From: Viscum album
Taxonomy: Eukaryota; Streptophyta; Magnoliopsida; Santalales; Viscaceae
Direction: 5' to 3'
DNA: 64,000 bases
Assembly: GCA_963277665.1 (NCBI GenBank)
Contig: OY728125.1
Coordinates: 1,710,410,889 to 1,710,474,888, forward strand
This document shows positions 1-12,189 of this stretch, one piece after another. The notes under the pieces are model-generated. The model saw nothing but the letters and a program-made list of their open reading frames with translations. It searched no databases and was not told the origin of the DNA. The position numbers and the translations under genes were made by a program. Numbering within the stretch: the first letter of the stretch is position 1; every line of letters starts with the position of its first letter.

Positions 1-637
1 GAACTAAAAAATGGTTCCTGTTTAATCACAATATATAATTTCATCCCATGAAACCAATTACATATTAATAAAAAATTAGGCATGTTATCACATGTTGTTA
101 ACATGGATAAACATGATAATGAGCACAAAATCATGGTGCACAAGAAAGGAATTCTAATTAATCATGCAGTAAGAAAAATAATTAACTAAATAAGGAAACA
201 TATTAGAATGATAAATAAATCTCTCTAGCATTTTATATAAGTAGGCATTCAAGGGAAAACAAAAACATGGAAGAACACTCAAGGAACAAAATAAAAATTA
301 AAAGGAAACCTACAAATACAACTACATGGAATTGAATATGAATGGAATGCAAATATATATGTGACTGTAATGATACATTTAATTCTACTTCCTTTCTATA
401 CCAGGATAGGGGTAGAATACCATAATTCAATAATTATAGAAAAGTACACCAGTCATTCAAGGTGAAATCATAATCAACTGTAATAACAAACAGCATGAAA
501 GAAAATCCTATCCTTATCCACTTGGACTTTCCCTAAAAATAGGTTGATCACTCTGATGAATGAATATATACTAAAAATTGACACATTCCTAGTCTCCTAT
601 CTACTATCCCCATATAGTAAGTAAAAGGAAAATAAAG
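1..637 (-). mobile_element. Leader/internal start of a minus-strand LTR retrotransposon (cut by window edge)
   Basis: This stretch lies just downstream, on the minus strand, of a primer binding site and LTR, so it should be the untranslated leader and first internal bases of that element. The two short minus-strand open frames here (65 and 60 codons) show no gag motif, and the second runs across the PBS into the LTR, so I do not call them genes. The rest of the element lies beyond the window's left edge. The assignment rests on the neighbouring PBS and LTR, not on protein similarity. Confidence 0.5.
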
Positions 638-649
638 GCTCAGATACCA
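638..649 (-). other. Primer binding site (initiator Met tRNA type)
   Basis: Read on the minus strand this is TGGTATCTGAGC, one mismatch from the usual plant PBS TGGTATCAGAGC, which pairs with the 3' end of initiator Met tRNA. It lies three bases after an LTR end reading GGGATGTTACA on the minus strand. This arrangement fixes the element's orientation (minus) and the inner boundary of the LTR at about 653. Confidence 0.75.
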
Positions 650-652
650 CTT

Positions 653-3600
653 TGTAACATCCCATCCTGGATGACCACTAAACTGGTAGCCAGAATGGTG
701 GGTTACATGGCCTCTAGTGTGCCTCCACATATGCCAGAGGTTTCATCTTAGTAGTGAGGGTATAAAGAGGCGATAGTGGGGAGACAATACCATCATGATC
801 AGAGAAGTATAGTATTATAACATATAATACAAAATAGGAATAAATAATAATAAATGACAGAGCAGTAGAAGAGTAATATAAACTAAATCAAAATTTAAAA
901 TGAATATAAAAGATGGTAATATCCAATATACAATAGTTCATGCATGTATAGATGATAATACATAACCTAAAATAGTATACATGTAATAAACAGAATTACA
1001 GATTGCAATACATAAATTAGGAAATGAAATAAAAGAAAATCCCTAAGGTCGATCTCCATGAGCATCATGAGATCCAGCTTAGTCCTATGCTCCTAACTCC
1101 TAGATACATGAAAATAAACACAAGCAATAATACATATTCCTAAAAACATGGAATATACTTGGGTGACCTAGTTCAATGGTATCCAGAGTAGGGTATAAAA
1201 TAAAATCCCAATAGGTTACCACCCATGGTGGCTACAACTGAATCTGGTTCGTGCAAATAAAACAGGTAGTGTTCATGTATAAACTATGTAAAGAAAAATG
1301 TGAAATAAGTAATAACCAAGTTGGGCTAGGGTCCCTCCAAAAAACCTGATCCAACCATATCTACACTAGATTAAGCCGAAAATATCTGACCCATAAGAAA
1401 CTTGTGAGAATGAGATATGTGTAAAGTAATAACAAAAGTACTAAACAGGTGTCATGAGATGGACTGAACCCAAGCATGTGATCTTTCTTATCGCACACAT
1501 TCCATAGTCTAATAATTATACAACATCACAAATAATTATAAATATATAAACACCAATATCTCATAAGCAACATCCTAGGACCATCTAAGGTGAACCATGA
1601 CAAGAAACCCAAATATCGCACCAAGAGCACCATAAGTACTCACTACAGTCAAAGCCCCTCCAATGTGACCCATGAAAATCCTTTCAAGTATCACTCTCGG
1701 CCTAGTGTGAGATTATTTCTAATCCCATACCTAGTATCTAATGTGGGGTTCCAAGTCTCACTCATGGCCTAATACAACCATCTCACTGATGATCCCGTAC
1801 AAGGGGTCTCCTGTAAGGAACCAATATCGCTCATAATGAGGCAAGAAGAACACATGGTGAGCCTATCATGGAATACCAGTGTCGCCCACAACATATACAT
1901 AGTCCATAAGTGAAACTGATCACAAGAAATATGATTTCGTCCTTAGAATTCCTTGAATGGAAACCCAAGTATTACTTAAGGCATTCATAATCTATTTAGT
2001 TAATTAAATTAACAATATAAGGGTCTTGATAGTAAGAATGGCTTAGCATGAATCAAAGACACATTAAAGAGGGCCATACCCATTTTTTATTTCATTTTAG
2101 AAGAACAAGGGGACACATATAGGAGTAAGCTACATCACATCTTGAAGAAATTAAATGTGAAGTCCATCATGTCAAACAAAGAATATCGCATATATCATTT
2201 TACAATTGAATACAATGCACCTCCTCGAGGGATTTTATTATAAAAACATGAAATTGTTTATAAAACAATTCATTTAGAAAAAATAATCATCACCCAAGAA
2301 TACAAACCCAAATCACATTAAAGAATCATTTTATATAAATATCCCAATATGGAAATTCAATTCATAAAGGTTTAACATGGCTTCAGGATGTCTCATTATC
2401 ATTAATTGGGAAATTTTCTATAAGGGGGAGTTCCATTATAAAACTAAGATGAATTATTGGAATAAAATCAGGGAATTTTAACAATTAATTAATAAGAGGA
2501 AAAATAATTTGGCACACCAAAGGGATATATATGATAAAGGTCCATATCCTCTATTTACATAACAGGTCTCAATGAGAGTAATACAAGGTGAATAACACAA
2601 TTTAGATTGAATAAAAAATTAAGGCAACATGTAGTAAAGGCTGGAGTGTGGTGCCAAAATTCAATTTATAAAAAGATATAAACTTGAGAAAAATCTCTAG
2701 ACCATATACCTTATTCTTAGGACACTTCATTCATCCAATTTTAAGGCTTGATTCTATCCAGTTTTTAAGAAAATTAAGAAAGAGACATTTGACCTGAAAA
2801 TAGAGAAAATGAGCTTTCACCTCTATAACTTGGTCGAGGGAAGATTAAATGAATAAATGTTGAAAAAGAATTCAGAGCTTACCATTGCAGATCCATAGAG
2901 ACTGACAATGTTTGATTTAGACAACAAATGGAGGAGATTCATCAAATCCTATAATATCCATAGGAGGAGAAACCCATCATGCAAGGAGGAGGAGAAACCC
3001 ACTAGAGGAAAGAGAAAGAAAAAAGGGAAATTAGATTTAACCCCATCAAGGACATTTTGGTCATTTAACCCTAAAAAACTAGGTCGTACGTGTTGGCCAC
3101 ATCATTTTTTCAAACCGTACACTAACTATGTAGCTCATCCTACTTAGGAACCCACCTCGCATGGTTTATCCCGCACAGTTACCCTAACTATGGGCCAACC
3201 GTGTGATGAATAGTGCATAGGTACTTCCTAAGTGGAACTAACTATGTGGGATATGTGAAGGGTTTGGGTAAATCTTGTGTAGCTCATGCGACATGTGTTT
3301 CACCTCTGGTTTAGGTCGTATTGTTTGTTACTAGGGGACACATGATTTCAATAAATTGTACGCCCTATTTAGACCACCCAAACTTGTGATTTTCAGGGCT
3401 TAATGCTCCCAAAACTCAATAAGACACCTGCGAACCCCTCAAGCCTTTACCAAAGTCTAAAAACCACACTTTAGGGTGTTCCAACTCTCATAATTACGTT
3501 CTAAATCTCATATCAAAGAATGGTTTGTCCACCTAAAGTGAAAATTCAAATTTCTTTAGATGTTTGTCTGGTCTAAAAACATGGTTCGTTACACATTTTC

Positions 3601-3736
3601 AAGAAAATTTAGAATTAACACATTTCCATTGGGTTCCATCTAGTAAATAAAACAAAAAATAATTGTGTGAGCAGTAATAATAATATTGGACACAATAAAC
3701 ATGGAAAATCATTTATATGATGTCTAAATCGTGACA
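653..3736 (-). mobile_element. 5' LTR (~3.1 kb) of a minus-strand Ty3/gypsy-like retrotransposon
   Basis: The inner edge starts at TGTAACATCCC beside the PBS. The outer edge is proposed at the TGTCACGATTTA (minus-strand reading) ending at 3736, a common style of plant gypsy LTR start; only this edge is uncertain. The termini are then TG...CA. No open frame inside is convincing (60 codons at 1590 and 79 at 2908 look like chance). The stretch 1690-1900 holds loose repeats of phrases such as 'tctc..cctagtg' and 'tgtcgccca'. The second LTR is outside the window, so age and target duplication cannot be judged. Confidence 0.55.
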
Positions 3737-4128
3737 CCTTCTTTTCAATCTATGAAACATTTTTTTTCTCTAGGTCTTTCTTCATTATTATCTATTCAAA
3801 TCCATCATGATGGTTCATAATTAAAATGCGAATGAACTTAATAATACCCCATAGGAGTGTCAAATCAAGTGTGCAGTAAGGGTATACTCACTGTGCACAA
3901 GAATGATGGACAATATATACTCGACCAACTCCTTTTGGGGTTATTCCTCCAAGAGGCATCTATTCCAAAACCCCATCAACTTATAGTATCTAGTTAGGGA
4001 TGTTTTTTCTAGGAAAACTACACTCCTTTATTTACCATAACTTGAGATGTTCTACTATACTTATGGTTATCCTAAGGGTCCTCCCCAAATTTTAATCATC
4101 CTGGTTTCCAAAGGTTAACTGAACCTTT
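3737..4128 (-). mobile_element. Leader of a second, older minus-strand LTR element
   Basis: This segment is bounded by the outer edge of the first LTR and by another PBS-like site at 4129-4139. On the minus strand it would be the leader just after that PBS, interrupted by insertion of the first element. It holds no gene I can see. Confidence 0.35.
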
Positions 4129-4139
4129 CTTTGATACCA
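4129..4139 (-). other. Second minus-strand primer binding site candidate
   Basis: The minus strand reads TGGTATCAAAG, close to the initiator Met tRNA complement TGGTATCAGAG. It is followed on the plus strand by 'aatagcgaccc', which resembles the GGGTCGCTA ends of some plant gypsy LTRs. The site suggests that the AT-rich DNA to its right begins as an LTR of the same orientation. It is short and could be chance. Confidence 0.4.
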
Positions 4140-4141
4140 AC

Positions 4142-7100
4142 AATAGCGACCCATACTTTTATTACATAAATATTTCATCTTATTATATCAATAATAAATA
4201 CATAAAATTAAAATATATTCTATAATCATATGGGTTTAGTATCTTTAGAAACTTGAATACATTAATATCTAGTTCATAAGTGAACTAGATCATCTTCTAT
4301 TAAGTTATTTATAATTTTCACCATTCTTAGACATATCTTACATAATACCTTCCATCATAACTTGGGTAAATGAAACATAAGGGAGGGTGAGCTTTGATTC
4401 TCAGTAAAGGTAAAAAAGTGATACATTAATGATCACAAAAACATAAAATCATCATAAGGTTAGGATAATGTGATCATAACATTTGAAAACCATACCCTAC
4501 ATATTATATATCAAAATCATGAGTCATAGATTAAATCTTGATAGATCATAAGGGATGAATCATAACATAATCAAAGAACATGAGCCATGAGAGTATAATA
4601 TTGGAATAATACATAGATTGTTGACATATACATAATCATAGAAAACCATGTCCTTATAAGTCAAGGCTCATTTCCAAGACCAGTATCATGGATTGGGATC
4701 ACTCCTCAAACCATTACTGTTGTCAAGGTTATCTCCTAATACTATCATAGTGGAAAGATTCTCTTACTGAACTGGGTTCAATCCCCATTCCAATCCTATT
4801 TATCTCATTAGGTATCCATCTTTACCAAATTCATTGGAGGGATACATAATTTTTTTCTACCCATTACATATTTAAAGTCATGTAGATTTTTTCTAAAAGA
4901 CCAAAAATCATTCATCATATTATAACCCATGAAAAGAAATGGGTTTCATAAACATTTCATCAATTCATTATAGTATAACCTATATAAAAGGAATGGGTTT
5001 CATAAAAATATTATCATCATAATGATAAATCAACTAAAAAAAGAATAAGGATGGTATCACTAGGTCATATCCCCTATAAATAATAAGAAACTTCAAAGTT
5101 TGTTGCTTTTTATGAATAGAAATAGCATAAAAATATCATTAAAACATTCTTAAGGAAAATCCACTTTCCATTTTGAAATTAATTATGTAAAATTTAAAAA
5201 ATTCCAAAATATTATGGAAACAAATTTCTTTAAAAATAAATTAGGAATATTTAAAAGGAATCTTCAAATCATTGATTCATCATGAAATCAAGAAATTATA
5301 TTGATGCAGTACACATTAAAACAAATATTCATTTCACATTTTCATTAAAAAGTCAAAAGTACCTCATTCAGAAAATGAAAAGAATATTCCTTTTAAACTA
5401 TCTTGTAAATATTTAACCATAGATAAAAATGAATTTAAACAATCATAGGAGAAACATTCTTAAATATTTTTTAGAAAACATGGATATGGTGCAAAAAGTT
5501 TTTTCTACCAAATAAATAAATAAAATCATTTTTCCTTAAAAATTGGTCTTTCAGTATCTTGTATACCTAAATGGAGGTAAATTAATGGAAAACATTAATT
5601 CTATAGAAATAACTAAAGGATTATTAAAATAATGGGATTGTTTAGATTTGTATCTTGAAATGTTATCATCAGAAACAAAATCATAAACAATCCTGATAAA
5701 CAATTAGATTAGAACATAAAACTCTTAGAACTTTGGAAAATTTCAAATCCAAACCCCAAGAAGGAGAAAACCTTAGAAACATATATATATACCCTAAAAT
5801 TTTTATAAGTATAATAATAAAATAAATTCATTGGAGTTATATACACCACATGAAATAAACTAGTGGTGAATATGGTATGTGTCTTACATAAGTAAAAGTG
5901 AGATGAAAATCTCTTGCCTCAGGTTCCACTTTCTTCAAAAGTACTCTAACCTCCTATATAATATATTTGAATTTATAGTAATTCTATAAAATAATCACAC
6001 ACATATTTATAATATCATAAATTATCCACTTATAATATTTCAACTTCCATTTATTAATAATTCCTTATAAAAATCATCATTTCTGAGTGTTAATGATTTC
6101 GTTTTTCATGAGAGTTTTGGTTTCGTAATTCTGGTCATTTTACTTTAATCAGGGTTCCATAATCTAAAGAATATTAATCATAATATAAATATCCTATATA
6201 TTTATTATATATATATATATCCATAAATGATAGAGATAAAAAAATTAATTACATTGTTCATGAAGACAGTAGGTCGTACATACGCATGAACATTGTTTTA
6301 ATTATTCAAAAGAGGAAAAAAATAAAGGTAAATAATAATTAACCATTCCAAAATCATTATTATATAATATTATATATATATATATATATACCTTAAATCT
6401 ATTCTTTTTACCATCCATGTAATGTGGGAATGAAAAACAAATCACTACGCTTCTTAGAGGCGGCAGTCTACATGTATGCACAAGCGACATTACCATTTTC
6501 CAATAGATTGAAAGTTAAGAAGGTAGATTTGATATTTATATTATAAAAGAATTATTTTTTTCATAAATATTACATATAAAAATTAAACCCATCAAATTAC
6601 CCATCAATAAAATATGGGGACTAAAAATTAATTATATCACTACATGGAGACGGTGAGCCGTAGGTATGCATGAGAGATACTTTCACTTCCCATTTGATAG
6701 GAAAGAAGGTGGATAATGGTAGTTTCATAATAATAAAATTTCAGTATATCAAGTATAATGAATTTATTATTTTATTATAAATACCATATATTTAGATGAG
6801 GTAAAAGAATAATTAAAAAAAAAGTAATCGATTAAGGTTATTACCTCTTCTTTTAAATAACTCATTTATATCGCTTATTAATGATCCTAGGGTTGGTATT
6901 TTAGGAATAAAAGAACCTATCAAATGTTTATAGTGAATTTTATAAGGTATTTTGGTAGGTTTTGTTCAATTTAGAAGGATCAAAGTGGTGTAAAGATGAT
7001 AAATGAGGGTGTCCCTTTATAAGTGAGGGGAGGGGCACTCTTGGAATTTCTTAAATGATTAAAATTTAAAAATGTCATTATATATTTAAATTATTTAAAA

Positions 7101-7660
7101 TGGGTATATATTTGATTATAGGGTAGTATTTGGTTGAAATATGATAAACTAATAAAATTTGGACATGTTTATGGGGTATTTTAAACCGTATCTTTTGGTT
7201 TATCCCCTTAGTCAACCTATTTTAACCTTAACCATAGTAACATCTTTTTCACTCTTAATGGGTTATTAATTTACTTATAAGGTAAAAATTGGATCATAAA
7301 TGGAAAAAGGATTAAATTTTCTACCCTATATTATCCATATCGTCCTCCTTCAATATTTTTATGATTTTTAAATAATTTAATAAAATATTATTTTCATAAA
7401 ACATCATTATTGTCATTTTTGACACTATTCATTTAACTTGACACTAATGACACCAAGAAAAAGATGTAATTTGATAATAATCCTTTAACGCATCTCTAAT
7501 ATGTTATATTAATCTATAATTTTTTTGGACCAATATAAATTTCTCAAATTATGTTACTTTTAATATAATTAAAAACATTTATTTTATTTTTCTATTGTAG
7601 AAATAAGATGCCAGTATTTCATTCCTGAATGGCCCGAAGGCCTTCATTTTTATTGATTTT
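4142..7660 (-). mobile_element. AT-rich retroelement-derived DNA, probable LTR and nested fragments
   Basis: No gene is visible. If the PBS at 4129 is real, the left part is an LTR on the minus strand, but I could not find its outer end. The right part (about 6250-7480) is homologous in inverted orientation to about 63020-64000: shared phrases include 'gagtgcccctcccct' and a 'cgtacgtatg/catacgtacg' type element. TA-rich microsatellites lie at 6200-6225 and 6365-6392. The opposite orientations show that at least two differently oriented pieces are joined here. Confidence 0.35.
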
Positions 7661-7982
7661 TTATAACATCCCTTTCAAAGGATGAGGGGTAACCCTTAAA
7701 AGGCCCTTAGGCTCAGAGATTACGAGGCCAGTAGTCTTAGGAGATTACATGACCCGAAGGTCTTAGGGAATTCAACCAGACTATCAACAAGGAACTTTCC
7801 CTCCCCAACATCTATGTCATGATAATAGCTATCCATCTTTTCATGGTCTTCTGTCAAGGCTTCCCATGCAAGCACATGCTGGTCCCGATGGCATATCCAT
7901 ACCCTCTCATTCTGAAAAATCCATTTGGCTCTGCTCTGGAAAGTGCACCTGCTCTGAATCCTCTTCTGGGGCTGCTCCTTTT

Positions 7983-8112
7983 TTGTAGTGTGTATAGGGA
8001 AACTACATGTGGCCCGAAGGCCTTGAGGTGGCCCGAGGGCCTTAAAGGTGGCCCAAAATCCATACTGACCCGAATTCATGGGTGGCCCGAAAGCCTTAAG
8101 GACTCCAAGCCC
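7983..8112. repeat. GGCCCGAAGGCCTT-type short tandem repeat
   Basis: The phrase 'tggcccgaaggcctt' recurs in degenerate form about five times (from 8010, with outliers near 7630 and 7750). Each unit contains the near palindrome GGCC-GAA-GGCC. It stands out as GC-rich within AT-rich flanks and creates long open frames on both strands, which explains the overlapping open frames there. Confidence 0.7.
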
Positions 8113-8129
8113 AAATCGGTGGCCCAAGG

Positions 8130-8345
8130 TGAATAGTTCCAGCTACTACAGTACCGAAGAGTACCTGATATATTAACTGCTACAGTGCCCGCACAGTGTA
8201 CAGTTCTCCTATAGTACTATATAGTGTATAGTATACTATAGTACCTTTACAATGTACAGTTATGCTATAGTACCTACACACTGCACAGTACTGCTATAGT
8301 GCCTTCTATAGTACCAGGTACAGTACTGCTACAGTACTTGGAAAT
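8130..8345. repeat. CTACAGTACC/CTATAGTACC tandem repeat
   Basis: About ten degenerate copies of a roughly 20 bp unit built from 'gctatagtacc' and 'acagtactgc' follow each other. The units are locally palindromic (TACAGTA, CTATAG, AGTACT), so the single strand should fold into many small hairpins. It directly follows the GGCCCGAAGGCC repeat. Confidence 0.75.
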
Positions 8346-9829
8346 ATGCCCCTACCTAGTTTTGAACCTGAGTTGTGTGGATGCACATAAGGATACCTCA
8401 CCAACTGGGCTGAGGCTCATGTGCAGTATTTCATGAGAATTTATGATAATTATATAATTAGTAAAAATTAGTTATAAATTTCCATTATAAAAATAATTTG
8501 ATTATTCTAAAAATAACTATTAAGATTCTTTTACAGAAGACCCTGTAGATCACTGTTGTACTGGTCAGAGCCAATGGTAGAAAATTCTTGTGGGCCTAGA
8601 GTTGGATCTAGTGATGGTTATGAGAGGTTCTTTTCATCTATGGGTGGATGAGGACTGACTAAAAATGTTAGGATTCCATTGTGGACCAATAGAAGCAGTC
8701 TTTGGAGTTCAATGGGGAGATTATGTTCTCTGATCTCACCTCACTAAGGATTACATGAATGTGGTTGGGACAACATGATATCTCATGGGTGTGTAGGACA
8801 GTTTCCTCATTATTACATTGGGTTAGTGAGGTGTTGTACCACTTGACCTAAGGAACACAAATACACCAGGTGTTAGGTGTATTCCATGTGTTGTAGATGA
8901 GGAGATAATTGCATGACTCATTGTATAATGTTGACCACGAAAAGTTGGATGTTGAGGTTGGAGTTATCCTTTTTGAGGTGTGTGGTGGTGTTTGAGAACC
9001 CTAAGAAAAAGACCCTTCATGGGAAGATGTTTTTACTTGGGTTTGTGTTTATTGATAGCAAGAGAACCCCCAGGAGAGCTCGTTGAAGCGGGATATCCAA
9101 TTGTGATCTCAGTATCTTCACCTAACTAAGTATGTTTTTAACTTTTTGTTATGAACATTGTTGAAGGTGAATAGAATCTTATGACTCTAATTTTTTCTAG
9201 TAAGACATTGGAATATTTTAAGGAATATTTTTGAAGGTATACACTGGTTTATTATGAAATTTTAGGGCCTAAAGAACCTTGGTTAAGTGATATAAAAAGT
9301 GTTAAATTTATTATATATTATACATGAGTAGTTTTTTGGAAATAATGGAATAACTCTCGAACAGTGTCTTGGATGTGAATTATAAGACCACCAAAAATCT
9401 GTAATGTGAGTTTAACATTAGGTGTGATATAATTTTTGTGTGCGTCGGGTGTTCATCATGAGCGCCATCATGGGAGGAATAATAATTAAATAAAATAATA
9501 TATTTATTTCATAGTTATAATTAATCCAAAACCTAAAACTCCCCTATAAAATCATGATTATGGAAAATCTCTTAGGTAATCTACTTAAATATGGGGATTG
9601 AGAAAGGATCATTGGAGTAGGATTCTCAGATGATTAATGAAGGATCATGGATTGGTTATTTTCATGCTAATTAGAGCTTGTGGATCATGATAATGACTGT
9701 GATGTAGAGGCATTGTTCATCTGTGATCAATACAAACTCATGGTAGGGTGTTTGTTTTATATGGATTTATCCCCATTTTTTATCCCATATTGAACATGGT
9801 TCAAATCTCCTACATAGTGGGTTATTCTA

Positions 9830-9965
9830 GGTAGGGTCTGGTATACCTCAGAGGCCCTGGGTGAGATCCCCTATCTATGCATTGAGGTATTCAAAGTTTC
9901 AATTAAGGCCATGTATACCTCATAGGTCATGGGTGTGACCCCTATCTATGTATCGACATCTATTG
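9830..9965. repeat. Two-copy tandem duplication of about 80 bp
   Basis: Two adjacent copies share 'gtatacctca.agg.cctgggtg' and 'cccctatctatg.at', about 80 bp apart. The copies differ at many sites, so the duplication is old. Confidence 0.5.
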
Positions 9966-11201
9966 TCTTCTGATGAGGTGTATTATGACTTAGTGTGTAT
10001 CTTGGACGAGCTCTATAAGTTTCCCTAATCTTCTTTATAGCTAGACCCAATGATTGTGATCTCTCAGATGAGTTCTATTAGTATAGTAAGTCCCAATGAG
10101 CGATACCTCTTGGATAAGAGCCAGCAGGGATGGAGAGTCTCATGGAGTGAGTTATCCTAGATAAGTGTTATCTTTGAGCCTCAAGTAGAATCTTAGGCTG
10201 GTAATGAGGTCATGACCTGACCATTGTGCCATTGTGTCTATCTTGATCATATATGGGTTTAATGGTTATAAATTGTTATGTCTCTTATCTTTATTGACAA
10301 ACCTTTGTGATGATGAGCTGGTTAATCTGTCGATGCTTTGTGTTTGGTGATTCTGGGGTGTCCTTATACTCACCCCTCTATGGGTTCTACCCACACATGT
10401 TATGTCTAATATAGAAAATAGGCTTTTCATTGGATTCCTTGGTGAACCAGTAACAGGTTAATATTATATGGAGCATAGTTGTGGATCTTATTTTTGGTAG
10501 ACAGACATCAGACGGGTCTAGGGGTTGCTTCTGGGTTGCATCCTCTATGTTTTTAGCAGGTTGGGTTCTTTTATAGTTTTGGTGTGATTGTATTTGGTCC
10601 ATTTTACTTTGATGTACTTCTTACTATACTTTTGATGTGAGATAGATGTTATTCCTTCATTCCAAAAATAAAAATGTATTTTCAAAGTTGGTGGAAATAG
10701 CGTTGTTTATTAACAAAAATTAGAAAAAAAAAAGTTGACATGAAAATCCCTCTTCTACAGAAGTGGTTTTCAGATTACCAACATCAAAAATATTTTTGAA
10801 ATCATTTATAATATAACGAATGTCAAAAATAAACATGTTACAACATTGTTATTAATTGTTCATGGATAATTTTGCTGTAGTCCTCAGGAATTTAGGTTTT
10901 AATAATAAAGTATGATATTTCATATGCGTTTTTTCTAGTTTGTCTTATCGTAATTATTCCATTCTTAATTGTTATCTCATTTTCATGATAATGAATATAA
11001 GTTAAACAATAATAGCTCAATAAATTAGCTAAATTAATAAGAAAACAATAAAAAAAGATACATTCATTTGTTGAATATTGAAGACAAAAGAACGTTTAGC
11101 AAACAACTAGATCGTGAAAGAAAATACAAATTAATATTATTCATATATACAAATATGGAAATTATCAATGAACAAAATCCATTCATAAAAATTTAAAAGG
11201 T

Positions 11202-11921
11202 TTTATATGGTGCCCAGACAAACATCCTCCATGTCCGACTCACCATTTTCACAAATAAAAGAAAGTGCAAGGTAATTATCAGTGTTAACCTGGAAGGCCC
11301 ACACTTGTATTCTCACACCAGATCGGAGGTCATTTCTCCTAGAGATGATGTTCCAGGTGATGTTTAGCATCATCATATAGGAGAAACCACCGGTGAGTGA
11401 TAATAGTGATCGGTGACCGATAACAGTAATCGGGGAAGCAGCGCCTTTGGATCCAGTCGTCCGCCACTAATTAGGAGTTAGGGGATGTATTCTAGGAGGA
11501 GTTTCATAGCTATTTACATAGAACCGATGAAGGGAGGGTTTTTTTTAGTAAAATATGTAGCCTCTGAAATGAGGAACGTGGATTACAGCTTTATTTGGTT
11601 CCCAAGGTTCATCTGCAGTTGCAGTAGGGTAGTGGTGGGGTTCCTCTATCCCCAAGAGAATAGCACCGTCGAAGGATGCTGTAAAAACCATCACCACTAA
11701 TCAAGAAGTTATCAATGATATGTTAGGAAAACTCTATATTTATATATATATTTGAAAGAATACATGATTGAGAATTTTTTTTAGGTGTGTGATACAAAGT
11801 CGTGATTAATTTTTATGATGCATATCTTTATCATGGAAATAATTTACTTTAAAAAAATTGCAGTTGAATTATGGAAACACAAAAAAAATGATGATGCAAA
11901 TATTAATTAAATTTATATGGT
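11202..11921. mobile_element. Insertion with 10 bp direct repeat TTTATATGGT at both ends
   Basis: TTTATATGGT occurs at 11202-11211 and again at 11912-11921. Copy B has only one similar site at the same place ('ttaatatggg', near 56143). The ~700 bp between them is therefore an insertion. A 9-11 bp duplication is typical of Mutator-like elements, but the insert ends do not form an obvious terminal inverted repeat, so the class is unproven. Confidence 0.45.
11203..11700 (-). pseudogene. Exon-like captured gene fragment, unidentified
   Basis: This stretch is visibly richer in GC than its flanks. On the minus strand one frame stays open for about 165 codons apart from two stops. It contains runs such as DEPWEPNKAVIHVPHF, then SGVRIQVWAFQVNTDNYL and LALSFICENGESDMEDVC, with balanced, protein-like composition. 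A polypyrimidine-AG that could be a splice acceptor sits near the right end. I do not recognise the family. The fragment lies in an insert absent from copy B and flanked by a 10 bp direct repeat, which fits capture by a transposon, though no inverted termini are visible. It is also possible that it is non-coding. Confidence 0.35.
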
Positions 11922-12189
11922 ATATATGATTTCATAAAATCACAAATAAACTCAATCAATTATTTTTATTTCCCCTCACTAATCATCTCATTCAACTTAA
12001 AATAAAATAAATTTAAAATAAAAGTTAGTATAGTAAATAAAAAAATCACAAAAATCTATCAATTGAAATCCAATAAAACATTTCAATTAAAACAAAGTAT
12101 GAAAAATGGTCCAAGGTCATTTTATTTTTAATATATACTAGTTTCAAATCATTTATTTATTTTAAAACTACATATTCAATCTGTTCGAG

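Larger units (their letters stand above)
7661..10419. mobile_element. LTR-like non-coding retroelement segment
   Basis: It begins with 'tataacatccc', resembling the TGTAACATCCC end seen at 653, and near 10355 has 'cttatactcacccc', close to the 'gtatactcaccc' phrase found in the gypsy LTRs at 28988 and 37069. That suggests LTR sequence of a related gypsy family, but a matching second LTR was not found. Two overlapping open frames on opposite strands (135 codons at 7720-8127, 105 codons at 7819-8136) have no motif I recognise and run into the tandem repeats. Confidence 0.35.

Noticed and set aside
7720..8136. 135-codon (minus) and 105-codon (plus) overlapping frames
   Set aside because: They overlap on opposite strands, run into GC-rich short repeats and show no domain. 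Left unassigned, not called as genes.
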